A stretch of 64,000 bases of DNA from Sepioteuthis lessoniana (lineage: Eukaryota; Mollusca; Cephalopoda; Myopsida; Loliginidae), in NCBI GenBank assembly GCA_963585895.1, contig OY757911.1, positions 57,371,361-57,435,360 of the forward strand, given 5' to 3'. The notes under the pieces are model-generated. The model had not been told where the DNA came from, made no database searches, and saw only the letters and a program-made list of their open reading frames with translations. Below, piece by piece: positions 33,066-48,607 of the stretch. Each line of letters opens with the position of its first letter. Within the stretch, counting starts at the first letter, position 1. Both the position numbers and the translations under genes were made by a program.

Positions 33066-35640
33066 AAGTAAAACAATAAAATAAGCCAAATGTGTTAACA
33101 AAACCTAAAATTCGAATTTTAGTTAATGTGCATATCAACGCACATTAACATTTCATCATAGATGAACAATAGTAAAATTAAATTTTTAATCTTGAAATCC
33201 CTGGGGCGTTGACTATTGTTTGGTTATTGTTGAATAGCATTGACAAAAGCCTTGCTTTTTTTCTTCAAAGTTTACTTTATAAAATATGTGATAGAATCAA
33301 AGATATTAACATTACGAAAAACAAAATACAACGTAATATTCATTAAAACAATCGGATTTCCTTTTATTTCTCCAGAACAAAGAAAAATCCATTTTTTCTT
33401 TTATTTGATACTGTTTTAGAATAATCCTTTCTCTAAAAAAAAAGCTGTTCTGTTGGCTGTAGAACTTGAGTAAGCAAAGATTCCCAAAATAATCGTCCAA
33501 CCATTTACGTGAATGGCTCTGAATCTGGATTTACCTCACGGGCTAAACATTCAGTTAACAACCATTTTGTGAGTTACAATTGTTTTCATCTACGGTCGAT
33601 GCTCAACATAGACGCAGGCAATAAATGATTATATGTAGTTAGAAAAAAAGACGAAGTGATTCTGTTTTTGTTTTGCTTTTTTTCTTTTTTTTTTTTTTTT
33701 GCTTTCGAAAAAATGAAGAAATAATGATTGCGAACTGAAATATTTAAATGCAACTCATGAGAACAAATGACGAATTAAAAAAATATTACCTTGTTCAAGA
33801 CCACTTTCATAAGTAGACAAAAATGAATTCATATATATTTCTTTAAAAGTTTGTTTTTGTGAAAAACATATATTAAGTATCGTGTTTAACCCCTTGTTGT
33901 CAAATGAATAAAATGTTGAAATATACTATTGTATCATAATATTCAATCCTTAAGATATGCACGAGACGTCCCAGAAAACACTCTGATTTTCTTTGTTTGC
34001 TTTCCAGATTTTATTAATATACAGATTTCTTTTTAAATTAAGAGCGTGAGACTTAATTAACACGAAAAATAGAAGTTGTTTATTTTTTGCTATTTCAGGG
34101 AATCCTAGACTGAATATGAAAGAAATCGAAAGAAAAGATATTTACCTGGATTTTATTTGAGAACTAAAAAGCTGGAGAACATGAGAGTGAAGGAAAAGCA
34201 AATTGTATTTAGTGTGCTCAGATTGATTTAGAGAAGATACTAGATAAATTGGTGATCAGAAAAAGAATCGGACCGTCCTAACTACAGAACTGCTCATACC
34301 AGAAATATTCTTTACAATAGTCTTGAAGACATAAAGAGACTTACTGTCACTCAGTAAGAACGACCGGTTTAACATGGTGTTAAAAACAATTAATAAGAAA
34401 ATATCCGAAAACATCCCAAATGAACAATGAGAGCATTTTTCCATAAAATACATAGCTATAAGTACCCACAATATATGTATTTGGGGAGAATTCATTTTTC
34501 TTCGTGTAATATATTGTTTTAGCGTTAATATTTCTATGCCATTTTGTATGTACCAAAGTACCATGAAATTAAAGCCTTCCATACTGATCTATGCATGTAA
34601 CCGTCAATAAGAAAACATTTATTCTTTTGGAATTAGAGGTGAATATACTTATTAAAAGGAAAGCGAAATACATGTGATATCTATTCAATCTAATTCTGAA
34701 TTCCTTTAATACAATTGTATAGGAACTACAAGCTGTTTTTGTTTTTAATATGTGAAATAAATGTACGACTTTTAACCAATCGACTGAAATTTGCAATTAT
34801 TCGAAATACTGGTTTGATATAAAAAGTGAGTTGTAATATATTTTAGGTTTGATGACTAACAAACAGAAATTTAGTTTCAGATTGAATGCTACCATCCATT
34901 CTTATTGATCGCTAAGGAAAGCAGGCGGTACCGGTGGGGCATATCAACGCACATTTCGCCGTTTATCGGAGTCAGAATCACACAGAGTTTGTTGGGGGTT
35001 TTTTGACATTCAATACAATGTAAATTAATAATTGCTCGTTGATACGTTAACTGAATTTTCCACCCTCTTCATCACTTTAACTCACTTTACTCTACCACTA
35101 CCCGTTTCTGGGATATTTGGAATCTTTTCAGTGTTTCAAAATCTCCTGTTGATTCAAAAATTATGATATTTTGGCATTTCTGTTCCAGCTGTCATTTAAT
35201 GCTGACACTACTTTTCTGGTTGAATTGTGTGACCTTCTAGGTCAGTCATTCTTCTCCGTTGTTTTGCATTGTTTACTATTGGCCATGATTTTTATTGATA
35301 ATGTTTATTTGAGTCAACACAGGACTTATGCTAGCCAAATATCTACACATCAGCCCCGATGTGGATTGAAACCTATAAGTAGTTACGATGTTAGCCCAAA
35401 TAATGATGAGGCTCACTTTGATTCCATATAGTTTCTACTGATTTTTCTCTCATATTTCCTCTTTTATCGAACAGTTATTCAAAAAAGTGGCTTCTGATGT
35501 TTGGATCAATAAATTTTCCTATAGTTGTGTTCCTTGAATTCATAATTAGTTGCTATTGCGAATTAACTATAAAATGCATATCTTGAGTTTAAATTTTGTG
35601 ATCATTTTTTGCTGGAAAATAATTTAGAATAGATACTGTT
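33066..35640. other. Unassigned AT-rich region
   Basis: About 2.6 kb in which I recognise no gene, SINE or LINE. A poly-T run lies at 33677-33701. Minus frames at 33312-33500, 34256-34582 and 34569-34796 and a plus frame at 35171-35431 match no family known to me. Confidence 0.45.
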
Positions 35641-35642
35641 CA

Positions 35643-36187
<545 letters not shown>

Positions 36188-36278
<91 letters not shown>
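36188..36278. repeat. Compound (TA)n(TG)n microsatellite
   Basis: About 30 bases of TA followed by about 62 bases of TG. Confidence 0.95.
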
Positions 36279-36279
<1 letters not shown>

Positions 36280-36404
36280 TACAAATTATTTCTTATCAGC
36301 TCTATATGGACTGAAGAATGAACCAGATGATATAAAACCAAAAGTCGTATTAAACAAATCATGATTATCTTTTCTCTGGACTCGGGCCAAATGTTTGAAT
36401 ATAA

Positions 36405-36485
36405 TGTCTATATTGACCCAACCCGTCCTCTGCACGTAGGATGCGACACAAGGTCAAATATTTTAGGCAGAGTAAAGCTCTTTTC
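36405..36485 (-). mobile_element. SINE-A 3' end fragment
   Basis: TTGACCCAACCCGTCCTCTG and GGATGCGACACAAGGTCAAA match the reverse complement of the SINE-A 3' end (compare ACCCAACCCCTCCGCTCGGG and GGATATGACAAAAGGTCAAT at 51.6 kb). The remainder of the element is absent, and 36486-37180 has no recognised feature. Confidence 0.65.
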
Positions 36486-37184
36486 AAATTCACAGTTGAA
36501 TCTCATGTTGATGCACATATATTTATAAAAGTATGAAAGCCAATGATAACATCATTTTAATATTACAAGTTCTGATTTTTAAATTATATCTGCGTGATCT
36601 TAAAAAACGATCAATAAAGGCCAGCTGGATTCCTATCTGATCACAGTTTTCTTTAGACTACTTAGCAATTAAAACGCAAATCAGCAAATTTCGGAGAGGC
36701 CAACCACCAGTTTTTCAGTTTTTTGACACGCTAGCTAAAAAGATCTGACTAACATTGCCGTCAGATTAACGAATAAAACAGAGACCCTTTTGAGACATAT
36801 ATCTTACGTGACTATCCATAAATTGCAAACACATCCTTAGTATTCAAAGCCTATACTACTTCGCAGGTAAGGCAATGTTACATGTCGTTCTGTATGCACA
36901 GATTATGGAAACTAAATTTCCGTTCTTGTTGGATAAGTTCTCAGCTATCCACTTCTTAAATATATTTCTCAACCAGAATTAATACATCTATCAATTAGAG
37001 AAAATAGTTTGTTTTTCTAAATTGGCTTGGGTTAACTAGCTAAATTTTCCTAAAAGGTTTTCTGTTTATTTCCAAAGACGTTTACGGACTTTTAATTGTA
37101 TTAGTTGACTATATTGCCCAACTAACCATTGCCAAATTCTCCTGTCTAATCATTCTCGGTTTAATATTTTCTGGGGTATTTTTC

Positions 37185-37185
37185 C

Positions 37186-37275
<90 letters not shown>
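37185..37275. repeat. (TA)n microsatellite
   Basis: About 90 bases of uninterrupted TA. Confidence 0.95.
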
Positions 37276-37277
<2 letters not shown>

Positions 37278-37524
37278 ATGCACTCTGAAGAAGTGCCACG
37301 AGACCGTATAAATTGGGGAAGCAATTTAATCGTGGAAGTGAAAGAGTAGGTCTGCATGGAACTGACGGTGAACATGTGCTATGATATGGATGCAGAGACC
37401 TTGCAGAGAATTAGATCAAGTTTAAAAACATTTACTCTGAAAAGAGTTGAGTTAAATGAAAAGATAAACAATCCTCAGGGTCATTATCTTAAATGGTACT
37501 CTCAAAGTCAAATCTATTCTAGTA

Positions 37525-37690
37525 GAATTGTACTGGTACTATTTAATCAATCACTTGATGATAAGAGGGTCCATACCTTTCTCAAGTGTATAAGTCCAAA
37601 AGTGAAAGTATTATTACGACTGGAGTTCGAACTCGTTTACTCTGATTGCACGCTAGCCACTACGACATGGGTAATCCCCCTGATAAACAC
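37525..37690 (-). mobile_element. SINE-C copy, 3' tail missing
   Basis: On the minus strand: GATTACCCATGTCGTAGTGG and CTAGCGTGCAATCAGAGTAA (A-box side), ACGAGTTCGAACTCCAGTCG (B box), then ACTTTTGGACTTATACAC, TTGAGAAAGGTATGGACC and TTAAATAGTACCAG. The match stops where the AAACC tail would begin. The plus frame 37356-37700 runs through this SINE and is unlikely to be a gene. Confidence 0.75.
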
Positions 37691-38060
37691 TGGATACTAA
37701 ACAATAAAGAACAGTGACTGATTATGACACAGAGGGAATATTAAATCTTATATAATCGTTGCATGTACATTTCCAAAGTGAATTAATCTGGGAGTAGAGT
37801 AGAGTAATAGATATGGTCGCAGTTGAACTGCTGTTGTACTGAGTGGCACAAATTGCAAAATTCTTTGAAAAATTTCGGACCCAAGCAGTTGTTGAGTGGT
37901 ATCCAGAAACTACCACTCGGAAGCCCTCTACGGCAATCAAGAGATGAAATCCCGAAGCGAATTTGGTCTCTGTAGAGTAAAAAAGGTGAGATCCAGGTCA
38001 AAATGTACGTTGATGTGAAGAACATCAGACAATATAACCAATAAAGAGATTTGAGGGAAT

Positions 38061-41815
<3,755 letters not shown>

Positions 41816-41819
41816 CCTG

Positions 41820-42240
41820 TTGATCGTAGCTGTGTTATGGTTCCGAAATACTCTATTCTTCCTCTGATATCCACTTCCCCTGATCACTTTTCCTGTTTTT
41901 TTTTTTTTTTTTTTTTTTTTTTTTGGACTGCCTCAAGGATCTCAATAACGATTGGGGCACCAGTCACATTTTCAAAAAAATTTTCTGCTCTCTGTCATGT
42001 TCCAGATATTTTTCCAATTTTTCGGTTTCTTATATGTTCACTCTGCAGAACCATGGAGCAGCAAAATTCACCAGATTACATATTCCTTTCTTTTCAGAAA
42101 CTAATTCTTGGTCTGGTAGTTCAGCCTAGATTTGCTGATTCGTGTGTATTACAATATCCGATAAAATTTTAGCGTCTCATTTTCTAAGACACATTTGTAT
42201 TTGTGCATATACCCTTTGTCTGTGGATCAAATGATACACA
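41820..42240 (-). pseudogene. REL-type LINE fragment, diverged
   Basis: The minus strand near 42230-42180 reads FDPQTKGICTNTNVS, the counterpart of FDHTNKWYMHNPAPVLEN, followed in other frames by a region equivalent to the endonuclease and the LARELKKLW block (the plus text TTCCAGATATTTTTCCAATT corresponds to it). A T run at 41899-41925 interrupts it. It resembles the copy at 22.3 kb in degree of decay. Confidence 0.6.
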
Positions 42241-42396
42241 AAATGTAATATTAGAAATGAAAGCTTGCTTATTACGTATATTTTACTTACTTACGAATTA
42301 AAAGCAATAGGTTATACACATCCGATATTTACAGATACATACAATCACTTGGACTACATTTGTTTATAGTAACGGCGCTGGTACGAATTGGAGTTT

Positions 42397-42459
42397 ATTA
42401 TTATTATCATTATGATTATTATTTTACCCATTTAACAGATTTTCACACCAGTATTAGCT
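42397..42459 (-). mobile_element. ATT tract plus ~35 bp of REL-type LINE 3' end
   Basis: ATT/ATG units are followed by ACCCATTTAACAGATTTTCA and CACCAGTATTAGCT, the 3' terminus of the REL-type LINE (compare GAGTTTTTCACACCAGCG and TTAGCTGATGG), then directly by the C-composite module. Confidence 0.6.
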
Positions 42460-43462
42460 TGGGGCTGTAGAATACACCGACTGCTTCTCTGCAGAGGGGT
42501 AATACCCCCCCCAACGAGTGTCCTGGATATGACACTAAACAATCTGATCGTGAGGTTCCAGCAATGCTGGAGCTTTGGGGAATGTGAAGTACCCCTTCAT
42601 TGCCATCGCTCCCAGGTCCACTCTGGCCCGGAGTGATAGCACCTGATAAGGGTCCTATCTATGGGTTAAATAGAACAAAACCGTGCTTCTTTCACTATAG
42701 TGATTTCTGCATTTAAACTGCGTATTTATGCTAAACTGAATTGTTTAAAATAGAACTGTTTTGACATTGGAACTGCGTACTAGTGCTGAACTGAATTGCT
42801 CGAAATAAAACTGTTTTTGACGTCTAAACTGTGTACTTATGCTGAATTGAATTATCTGAAATAAAACTGTTTGACATTTAAATCTGTGTATTGCCCAGTC
42901 AGCTGGGACAGTAGAATACACTGACTGCGCCTCTGCAGAGGGGTAAGACTCCCCCAACGTGTGTCCTGGATATGACACTAAACAATCTGATGGTGAGGTT
43001 CCAGCAGTCCTGGAGTTTTGGGGAATGCGGAGTACCCCTTCATTGCCATCGCTCCCAGGTCCACTCTGGCCCGGAGTGGAAGCACCTGATAGGGCTCTAT
43101 CTATGGGTTAAATAGAACTAACAGCATACTTATGCTAAAATGAATTGAGTAAACTGAATAGCTTGAAATAGAAACGTTTTTGACAATTAAACCGTACTGA
43201 CACTTAAACTGCGTGCTTATGCTTAACTGAATTATTTCAAATAGAACTGTTTTTCGACATTAAAACTGTATTTACACTGAATTATTACATATAACTGCTT
43301 GAATAGTTTGAAATGGAAATGTTTTTGACAATTAAACTGTGTACTTATGTTAAACTGAAGTGTTTCAATAGAACAGATTATTCACATAAAAATGGATTTG
43401 GCGTTAAATAACCTACAAAGATTGATATGCCATGAAACCAAACAAACCAAACCAACCAAACC
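42460..43462 (+). mobile_element. Double C-composite with AAACC tail
   Basis: Order: module (42460-42670, GGGCTGTAGAATACACCGAC to CTATCTATGGGTTAAATAG), minisatellite units (AAACTGCGTATTTATGC, TGAATTGTTTAAAATAGAAC), second module (about 42895-43120), more units, and the tail (TAAAAATGGATTTGGCGTTA, AATAACCTACAAAGATTG, ATATGCCATGAAACC) ending in AAACCAAACC by 43462. This is the cleanest copy and the reverse of that at 18.3 kb. The minus frame 42745-42978 is derived from the repeat. Confidence 0.8.
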
Positions 43463-44565
43463 AGCATTAGCAGTTGGTTTCCCTCTGTAGTCTGAGCGAC
43501 TGTAAATCTCTTCAAGTCTCCAGGACTCTTCTTAGAGTTTAGGCCGATCTCAACAATTCTGTAGTTTGAATGGTCTCCACTCACTCCTTTGGTGACTGTA
43601 CCGAGTTCGCCAGTTACAGTTGGTATCACCGTCTATTTCCCGTTCCCTATTTTAAATTTAATTTTTTTTTAGATAGGGTGTTTAGTTCTCTGACAATGTC
43701 TAGTTACTTACCATTCTTTTCGCTTTTCTTTAGTTTTAACCAGTGATCAGCCGGAACGGCAATGTCCACTATTCGGCAAGTACTCTTTTTTTGTTATCTA
43801 TTTCAAGGTCTGGTCGTCTGATCAAGCTTTGGTGATTCGTTTATGTATCAAAACCCTAAAGAATTTTGCATGACTCATTTTCGTGGACGGATTCAGGGCT
43901 GTGCATATACCATTCGTTTGTATGGTCAAATTTAAACTTCTAGCACAATTTCTAATAGATCACCTTCCCCAACAGCCTATATAGTCTTATACTCTATTTG
44001 CGCATTCGCTTATTATATGATCAATCATTTTGTCTTTGTGACCACATAATCTATATCAACTATTTTGCTTCGTTTTGTCTATTGTTTCTTTGACATCGTC
44101 TTTATTGAGCTGTTTTTTTTAAATACTGATAGAAGCGATTCAGTTTCTCTCTTTAGGTTTCCTTTTCTTAGCCATTTCCAAGTTTTCTCGTGTGAGATTT
44201 CGCTTGTTTATCGATTGAAATGACCATTTATTTGTTTTTCTCCGTATTTTTGTTTTGTGGTAATTCTTCTCTGTTGATGCTTGACTTGTCTGTATTGTTT
44301 CTAGTCGTTGTAATCAGTCTTCCTCCGTGCTTTTTTATGTAGTCTTCGAGTCGTTGTATCGATGCGTCGACGCTATTTTGAATGCAGATAAGTCCTCTTC
44401 CTCCTTCTTTTCTTGATGCACACTGTCTGTCTGCGTTATTTTGGGGGTGAAAAGCCTTATACATCCTCATGAGTTTTCTTGTTTTCTGGTCTATTTGTTA
44501 AACTTCCCCTATCGTTCACTTTAAGAATGGCCCCGCGTATCTCACGAGGAGGGGCAACCAATGTA
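43463..44565 (-). pseudogene. REL-type LINE fragment (endonuclease and upstream region)
   Basis: On the minus strand: KAFHPQNNADRQCASRKEGG and VDASIQRLEDYIKKHGG near 44440-44330, then a zinc-knuckle region too decayed to call, RRPDLEIDNKKR near 43820 (endonuclease core with RPD intact, frameshift just after), and MIPTVTGELGTVTKG near 43620. The 3' end follows immediately after the AAACC tail of the C-composite. The 5' side ends at an ATT tract (44565-44584). Confidence 0.85.
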
Positions 44566-44700
44566 TTAATATTATTATTATTTTACTTCATGCGAATTTT
44601 TTATATCAACTTGAGGTAATGGTCTTTCACTGGAGTCTGAGTGACAGTTAAACATCTTGCAGAGTTTTCTGTCACGAACAGTCTTTTGTTCCTTAACACT
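44566..44700 (-). pseudogene. REL-type LINE 3' terminal fragment
   Basis: After an ATT tract, AACTTGAGGTAATGGTCTTT and CACTGGAGTCTGAGTGACAG match the 3' end of other copies. Only about 100 bp remain. The next ~520 bp to 45225 have no recognised feature. Confidence 0.65.
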
Positions 44701-45225
44701 AAATATAAGAAAACGAAGAGAAAACTATAGACTTATACCAATACAAATATCTCAAAAGCACGGTGGTATCATACATGAATAAACAAGTAAATAAACAAGC
44801 ATGTGTCCTTTTTCAAGATGTAACTTCCTATCATAAGATTGTTTTAATAAAGATTAAAATGAGTATACACAGTAATAAGACGGAAAGAAGTAAATCTTAA
44901 CGATATTTCTAGTACTAATTAATCATTATTGACATATGCAAGATTATTCAGTGGGTGTCAGGAACTAATTTAATACTTTTCGGGAGACGAAATCAGTTAG
45001 GGAAAAATAGATAACATGAAAATAGCATCATTACTTAATAAAAGAAACCCAACAATCATAAACGTACATAAAATACAAAATGCACAGAGTGAACCGGCTA
45101 AAATATAATGCAAAGAATAAATCGATTTCATCCACGGTGAAATCCATAAAATAAGAAATAAATTATAAGATAAAAATAAAAACTCAATTAGTATGACAGA
45201 ACAGAAAACAATTTAGCAGGAGGAA

Positions 45226-46318
45226 AAACACCTGCAGATCCTAACAAAAATGATCCTGTCAAGATGAAATATTTCAGAAGTGGAAAGAACATTTTAAGTA
45301 TCAACTTGGAAACCCACCTAAAAAAAAATAAACCTCCTTGAGAATTCATAACCAACTAGATATCAAACTAGAACACTTTATGGTGGAAGAACTTGAACCA
45401 GTAGAAAAAACAGTTAAAATCATAAAAGTCTCTTAGAAATACCTACTGATGTAAAGAAGATATGAAAGTTTCACGATATAGTTCTTTGACTGTCGAAAGC
45501 TGCGTATAAATAAAACAGAAAAGAGAAATAGAAAGGATAACGACCTCGAAATCTTTACGAACTAGAAGCATAACTTTTACTACAATAGATCCTAAGCTTT
45601 ATAATACTTTGCTTCTCAATCGTACTCGGACTGAAGAATATTCTTTGAAACAATCAGAACGATTTTCGGAGAAATCGACTCGCTGCTTTTAAGATTCTGA
45701 CTATTCATCGAATCACTATTGTTTAGAAATTTCTCCTTCCCATTTGAATGTATAGACAGAGCAAGGCTGGAGCAAATACTCCTTGTATATGGTATCCCCA
45801 AAGAAACTATTATGATATAATTATGCTCTATTAAAACAATGATTCGCTCTCCCGATGGTGACACTGATCGCTTTGCCATTATTGCTGGAGTCTCACAATG
45901 AGATACATTAGCAACATTTCTATTAATAATCTGTCTAGATGATGCACTACGAACGTTAGTAGATCTAATGAAAGAAAATTGTTTCACACTAAAAAGCATA
46001 AAATACAGACGATATCTCGCTGAGACTATTACAGATTCAGACTCTGCAGATGATCTAGTGCTTCTCACAAATACACCTGTTCAAGTGGAATCTTCTTCAT
46101 AGACTGGAATAGGCAACAAGTGGCATTAACCTCTACGTGAACTTAGATGCCTCGATAGCAATATACCATCTTGTTTTGAACAAATCCTCAAAAAAGCAGT
46201 TGTCAAACTACTTACCTCCAATCTCACAAACCATTTAAATAAAACAAAAGAGACGGGCAAGGAACTGCCATGGGGGCAGGCATGAACTCATGAAAAGTGT
46301 TCCTCAGTGGAATCCTAC
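45226..46318 (+). pseudogene. APE-type LINE, reverse transcriptase region
   Basis: Plus-strand frames give KWKEHFKYQLGNPPK near 45280, NQLDIKLEHFMVEELEPVEK near 45350 (pre-RT region), LEQILLVYGIPKETI near 45780, RSPDGDTDRFAIIAGVSQ near 45850 (motif B region; the usual GVLQGD reads GVSQ then a stop), LLIICLDDALRT near 45930, ENCFTLKS, and ADDLVLLTNTPVQVES near 46050 (motif C, Tyr replaced by Ser). The thumb is deleted and the C-terminal block resumes near 46200 as KQLSNYLPPIS. Non-functional. The minus frame 45616-46068 is its shadow. Confidence 0.88.
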
Positions 46319-47110
46319 TCAATGACATACTGATGTTGTCCGACCAGGAAAAAAATTACATTTATCTGCTCTGAGCAGTTTTTTTGTCCTATTCTTCAGG
46401 AAAAATTCTGGGTATTTAATATACCATTTGTTCGTATAGTTAAACTTCAATTTCTTGTACAATTCCCAGTGTATTATCTTTGCCACCGATACTGTTTTCG
46501 CGCTAATTTGCTGCATTCGCTTATTATGTTATTGATCGTTTCGTCTCTCTCATTACGTAACCTACATCTGCTGTTTTCTTGCGTTTTATCTATTCTTGCT
46601 TGATGTGATTGGTCCTGATGACATTTTGTGCTGACATTAGAATAGATTCAATTTCTCTCTTATCGTTTCCCTTTCTTAGCCCCGTCCACGTTTTCTCGTG
46701 TGAGGTATCGTTTGTTAGTCGCTTAATACGTCTTTAGCGTTCTTTTTCTTCCAAAGTTTCTTTTCTGGTTATCTAAGTTCTGTTGATCCTCGTGTTGTCA
46801 GTATTGTTTCTGGTGGCTGCAATCAGTTCTTCTCTACAATTTTCTATGTAGTCTTCGAGTCTTTGTATCGATGCGTAAATGCTGTCTTTAATTATGGCAA
46901 GTCCTCTTTCTCCTTTTTTTCATAATACATACAGTCAGTCAACGTCATCTCTTTGATTTAAGGACTTATCCATAGTTATTGGGTTTTTTATTCTCTGGTC
47001 TATTTTTTTATGTTCTTCTCGGGTCCACTTCAAGAATGCTCCCGAGTAACTTAGGAGGGGACAGCCCAGGTATTTATCACTTTTATAAGGTTCCTGCTAT
47101 ATAGTTTTAG
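46319..47110 (-). pseudogene. REL-type LINE fragment
   Basis: On the minus strand: HWELYKKLKFNYTNKWYI and YPEFFLKNRTKKLL near 46450-46370, with a zinc-knuckle-like region upstream near 46560 and the DASIQRLEDYI block near 46860. The most 5' recognisable part (GPFFKWT equivalent) is near 47030. It starts abruptly where the APE-type LINE ends. Confidence 0.75.
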
Positions 47111-47124
47111 CCTTATAATACTCC

Positions 47125-47392
47125 TTGCCAGTTTTCACACCAGCGTCAGCTGAGGGTCTTTCATTGGAGTAAGAGTGACATAAAGCCTCCTGTAGTATCC
47201 AGGACTCGTCTTAGTATTTGGGCTGAGATAAAAAATTATGTAGTTTGGATGGTCTACGCTTGTCCTCCGACTTCCAGCCCTTCAAACCCTCTTACTGAGC
47301 CTTTAGAGACCGGTCCTAATACACCAGTTACTACTGGTATCACCATTACTTACATATTCCACAACTTATTATTATTATTATTATTATTATAG
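47125..47392 (-). pseudogene. REL-type LINE 3' fragment with ATT tract
   Basis: The plus strand reads CCAGTTTTCACACCAGCGTC, AGCTGAGGGTCTTTCATTGG, CCAGTTACTACTGGTATCAC and ends at an ATT tract (47367-47390). It matches the 3' units at 29-30 kb and is truncated upstream at the tract. Confidence 0.8.
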
Positions 47393-48340
47393 AATAACAC
47401 GAAAGTGAATATTTTCAAGAAATAATAGCATAATGGTAAAATGTGATAAACTGAAAGAAAACTGGTTCATGACTTGGCTATTTTATAGAAAAACAATAAT
47501 CATTACTACGTCTATTCAAGTAGAAGACTGCCAAAAATAATTCCTAAAACTGATGTAGAGTAAACGAATGAAAAGATTTTTCTAGTTTATTAAGTTTTCT
47601 TCTACGGGAATTCCAGTCAAAATTATACCTGTGTGTTTCTCGATTGAATGCCTTTGACCGAGAGACACTGCCGAGATGCAAAAAATGGGCGCCAATAACT
47701 CTCTCAATAATAGCATATTTTCCGCTTTGTTAAGTATATCAGCGACGATTTTCCTTGTCTCAGGGCCAGCAGGAATACAATTAGGCTCATTCTGATTTTG
47801 ATCGAAAGGAAACCCGCTCCGTTTTATCCGAAAAGGCAATTTGGCCTATTTCTTAAGGTCTCCGCTTGCTCATGCTTATCTATGCTGCATTTTTGTATTG
47901 TTTACTGATATTTTAATACCATTAAACCCAAAGGTATGTTTGGGATACAGGTTATTTGTCTCTGAATCGAGAGGCAATTCATGGAAATACATACGATGGC
48001 CTTGTACCGCATTATACATAGGATGAGGTGTGGAATAGGTATGGACGTAAACAAGAAGCTTTTGAAAGATTTAAACAACCTTAAGTAGAAATTGTAGTGC
48101 AGAAATAATATATGGAATACAATATAAATTTTATTACTCTAGTTCAATACCTTCTTGGTTAAGTCAATTATTTGATTGATTTCAACGATATGTCGACCCC
48201 TTGAGGGTTATTTTACGCCTAGAAGTTAGGAAATTAATATTTCTGAACCCACTAATATCAAGTATTCCTATCGCTTACAAACAATTTTAAAACTGATTGG
48301 TTTAACGCATTGATAAAAGACTAACCGGTAGTACCACGCT
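47393..48340. other. Unassigned region
   Basis: Two opposing frames, minus 47582-47839 (85 codons) and plus 47841-48026 (61 codons), are not recognised. The text near 47585-47830 is less AT-rich than its surroundings. I cannot say whether it is an exon. Confidence 0.35.
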
Positions 48341-48365
48341 GGCTCAAATTAAACATGGGAGTATT

Positions 48366-48582
48366 GGCAATGTAGAAGAAATATTATACTCCTGAGGGCA
48401 CCAGCAACGGAGCATCACTATCAGATGCAAGTGGATCATTTGTCCCCCTGCAGGGACTACAGTTAGTTATTTTAAACACCAGCTAACTGTAGACCCTGAG
48501 GGAGACAAATAATCCACCTGTATCTAATAGTAAGGCTCCATTGCTGGTGCCCTCAGGAGTATAGAATTTCCTCTACATTGCC
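48366..48582. repeat. Long palindrome derived from a C-module-like sequence
   Basis: Left arm 48366-48466 (GGCAATGTAGAAGAAATATT, CTCCTGAGGGCACCAGCAAC, to CTACAGTTAG) is the near-perfect reverse complement of right arm 48483-48582 (CTAACTGTAGACCCTGAGGG, to GTTGCTGGTGC-like and CTACATTGCC), with a 16-base spacer. The arm content resembles the old C-module at 32.9-33.0 kb (AGCAATGTCAATGAAGAGG, CAGCATCAGATG). Confidence 0.85.
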
Positions 48583-48607
48583 ATATATATATATATATAT
48601 ATATATA

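Noticed and set aside
35171..35431. Plus-strand frame as a host exon
   Set aside because: No similarity I know, no convincing splice context, and frequent stops in the surroundings.
37356..37700. Plus-strand frame of 114 codons as a possible gene
   Set aside because: Its second half is a reversed SINE-C copy; the first half matches nothing.
45616..46068. Minus-strand frame of 150 codons
   Set aside because: It is the shadow of the plus-strand LINE reverse transcriptase, whose motifs are clear.
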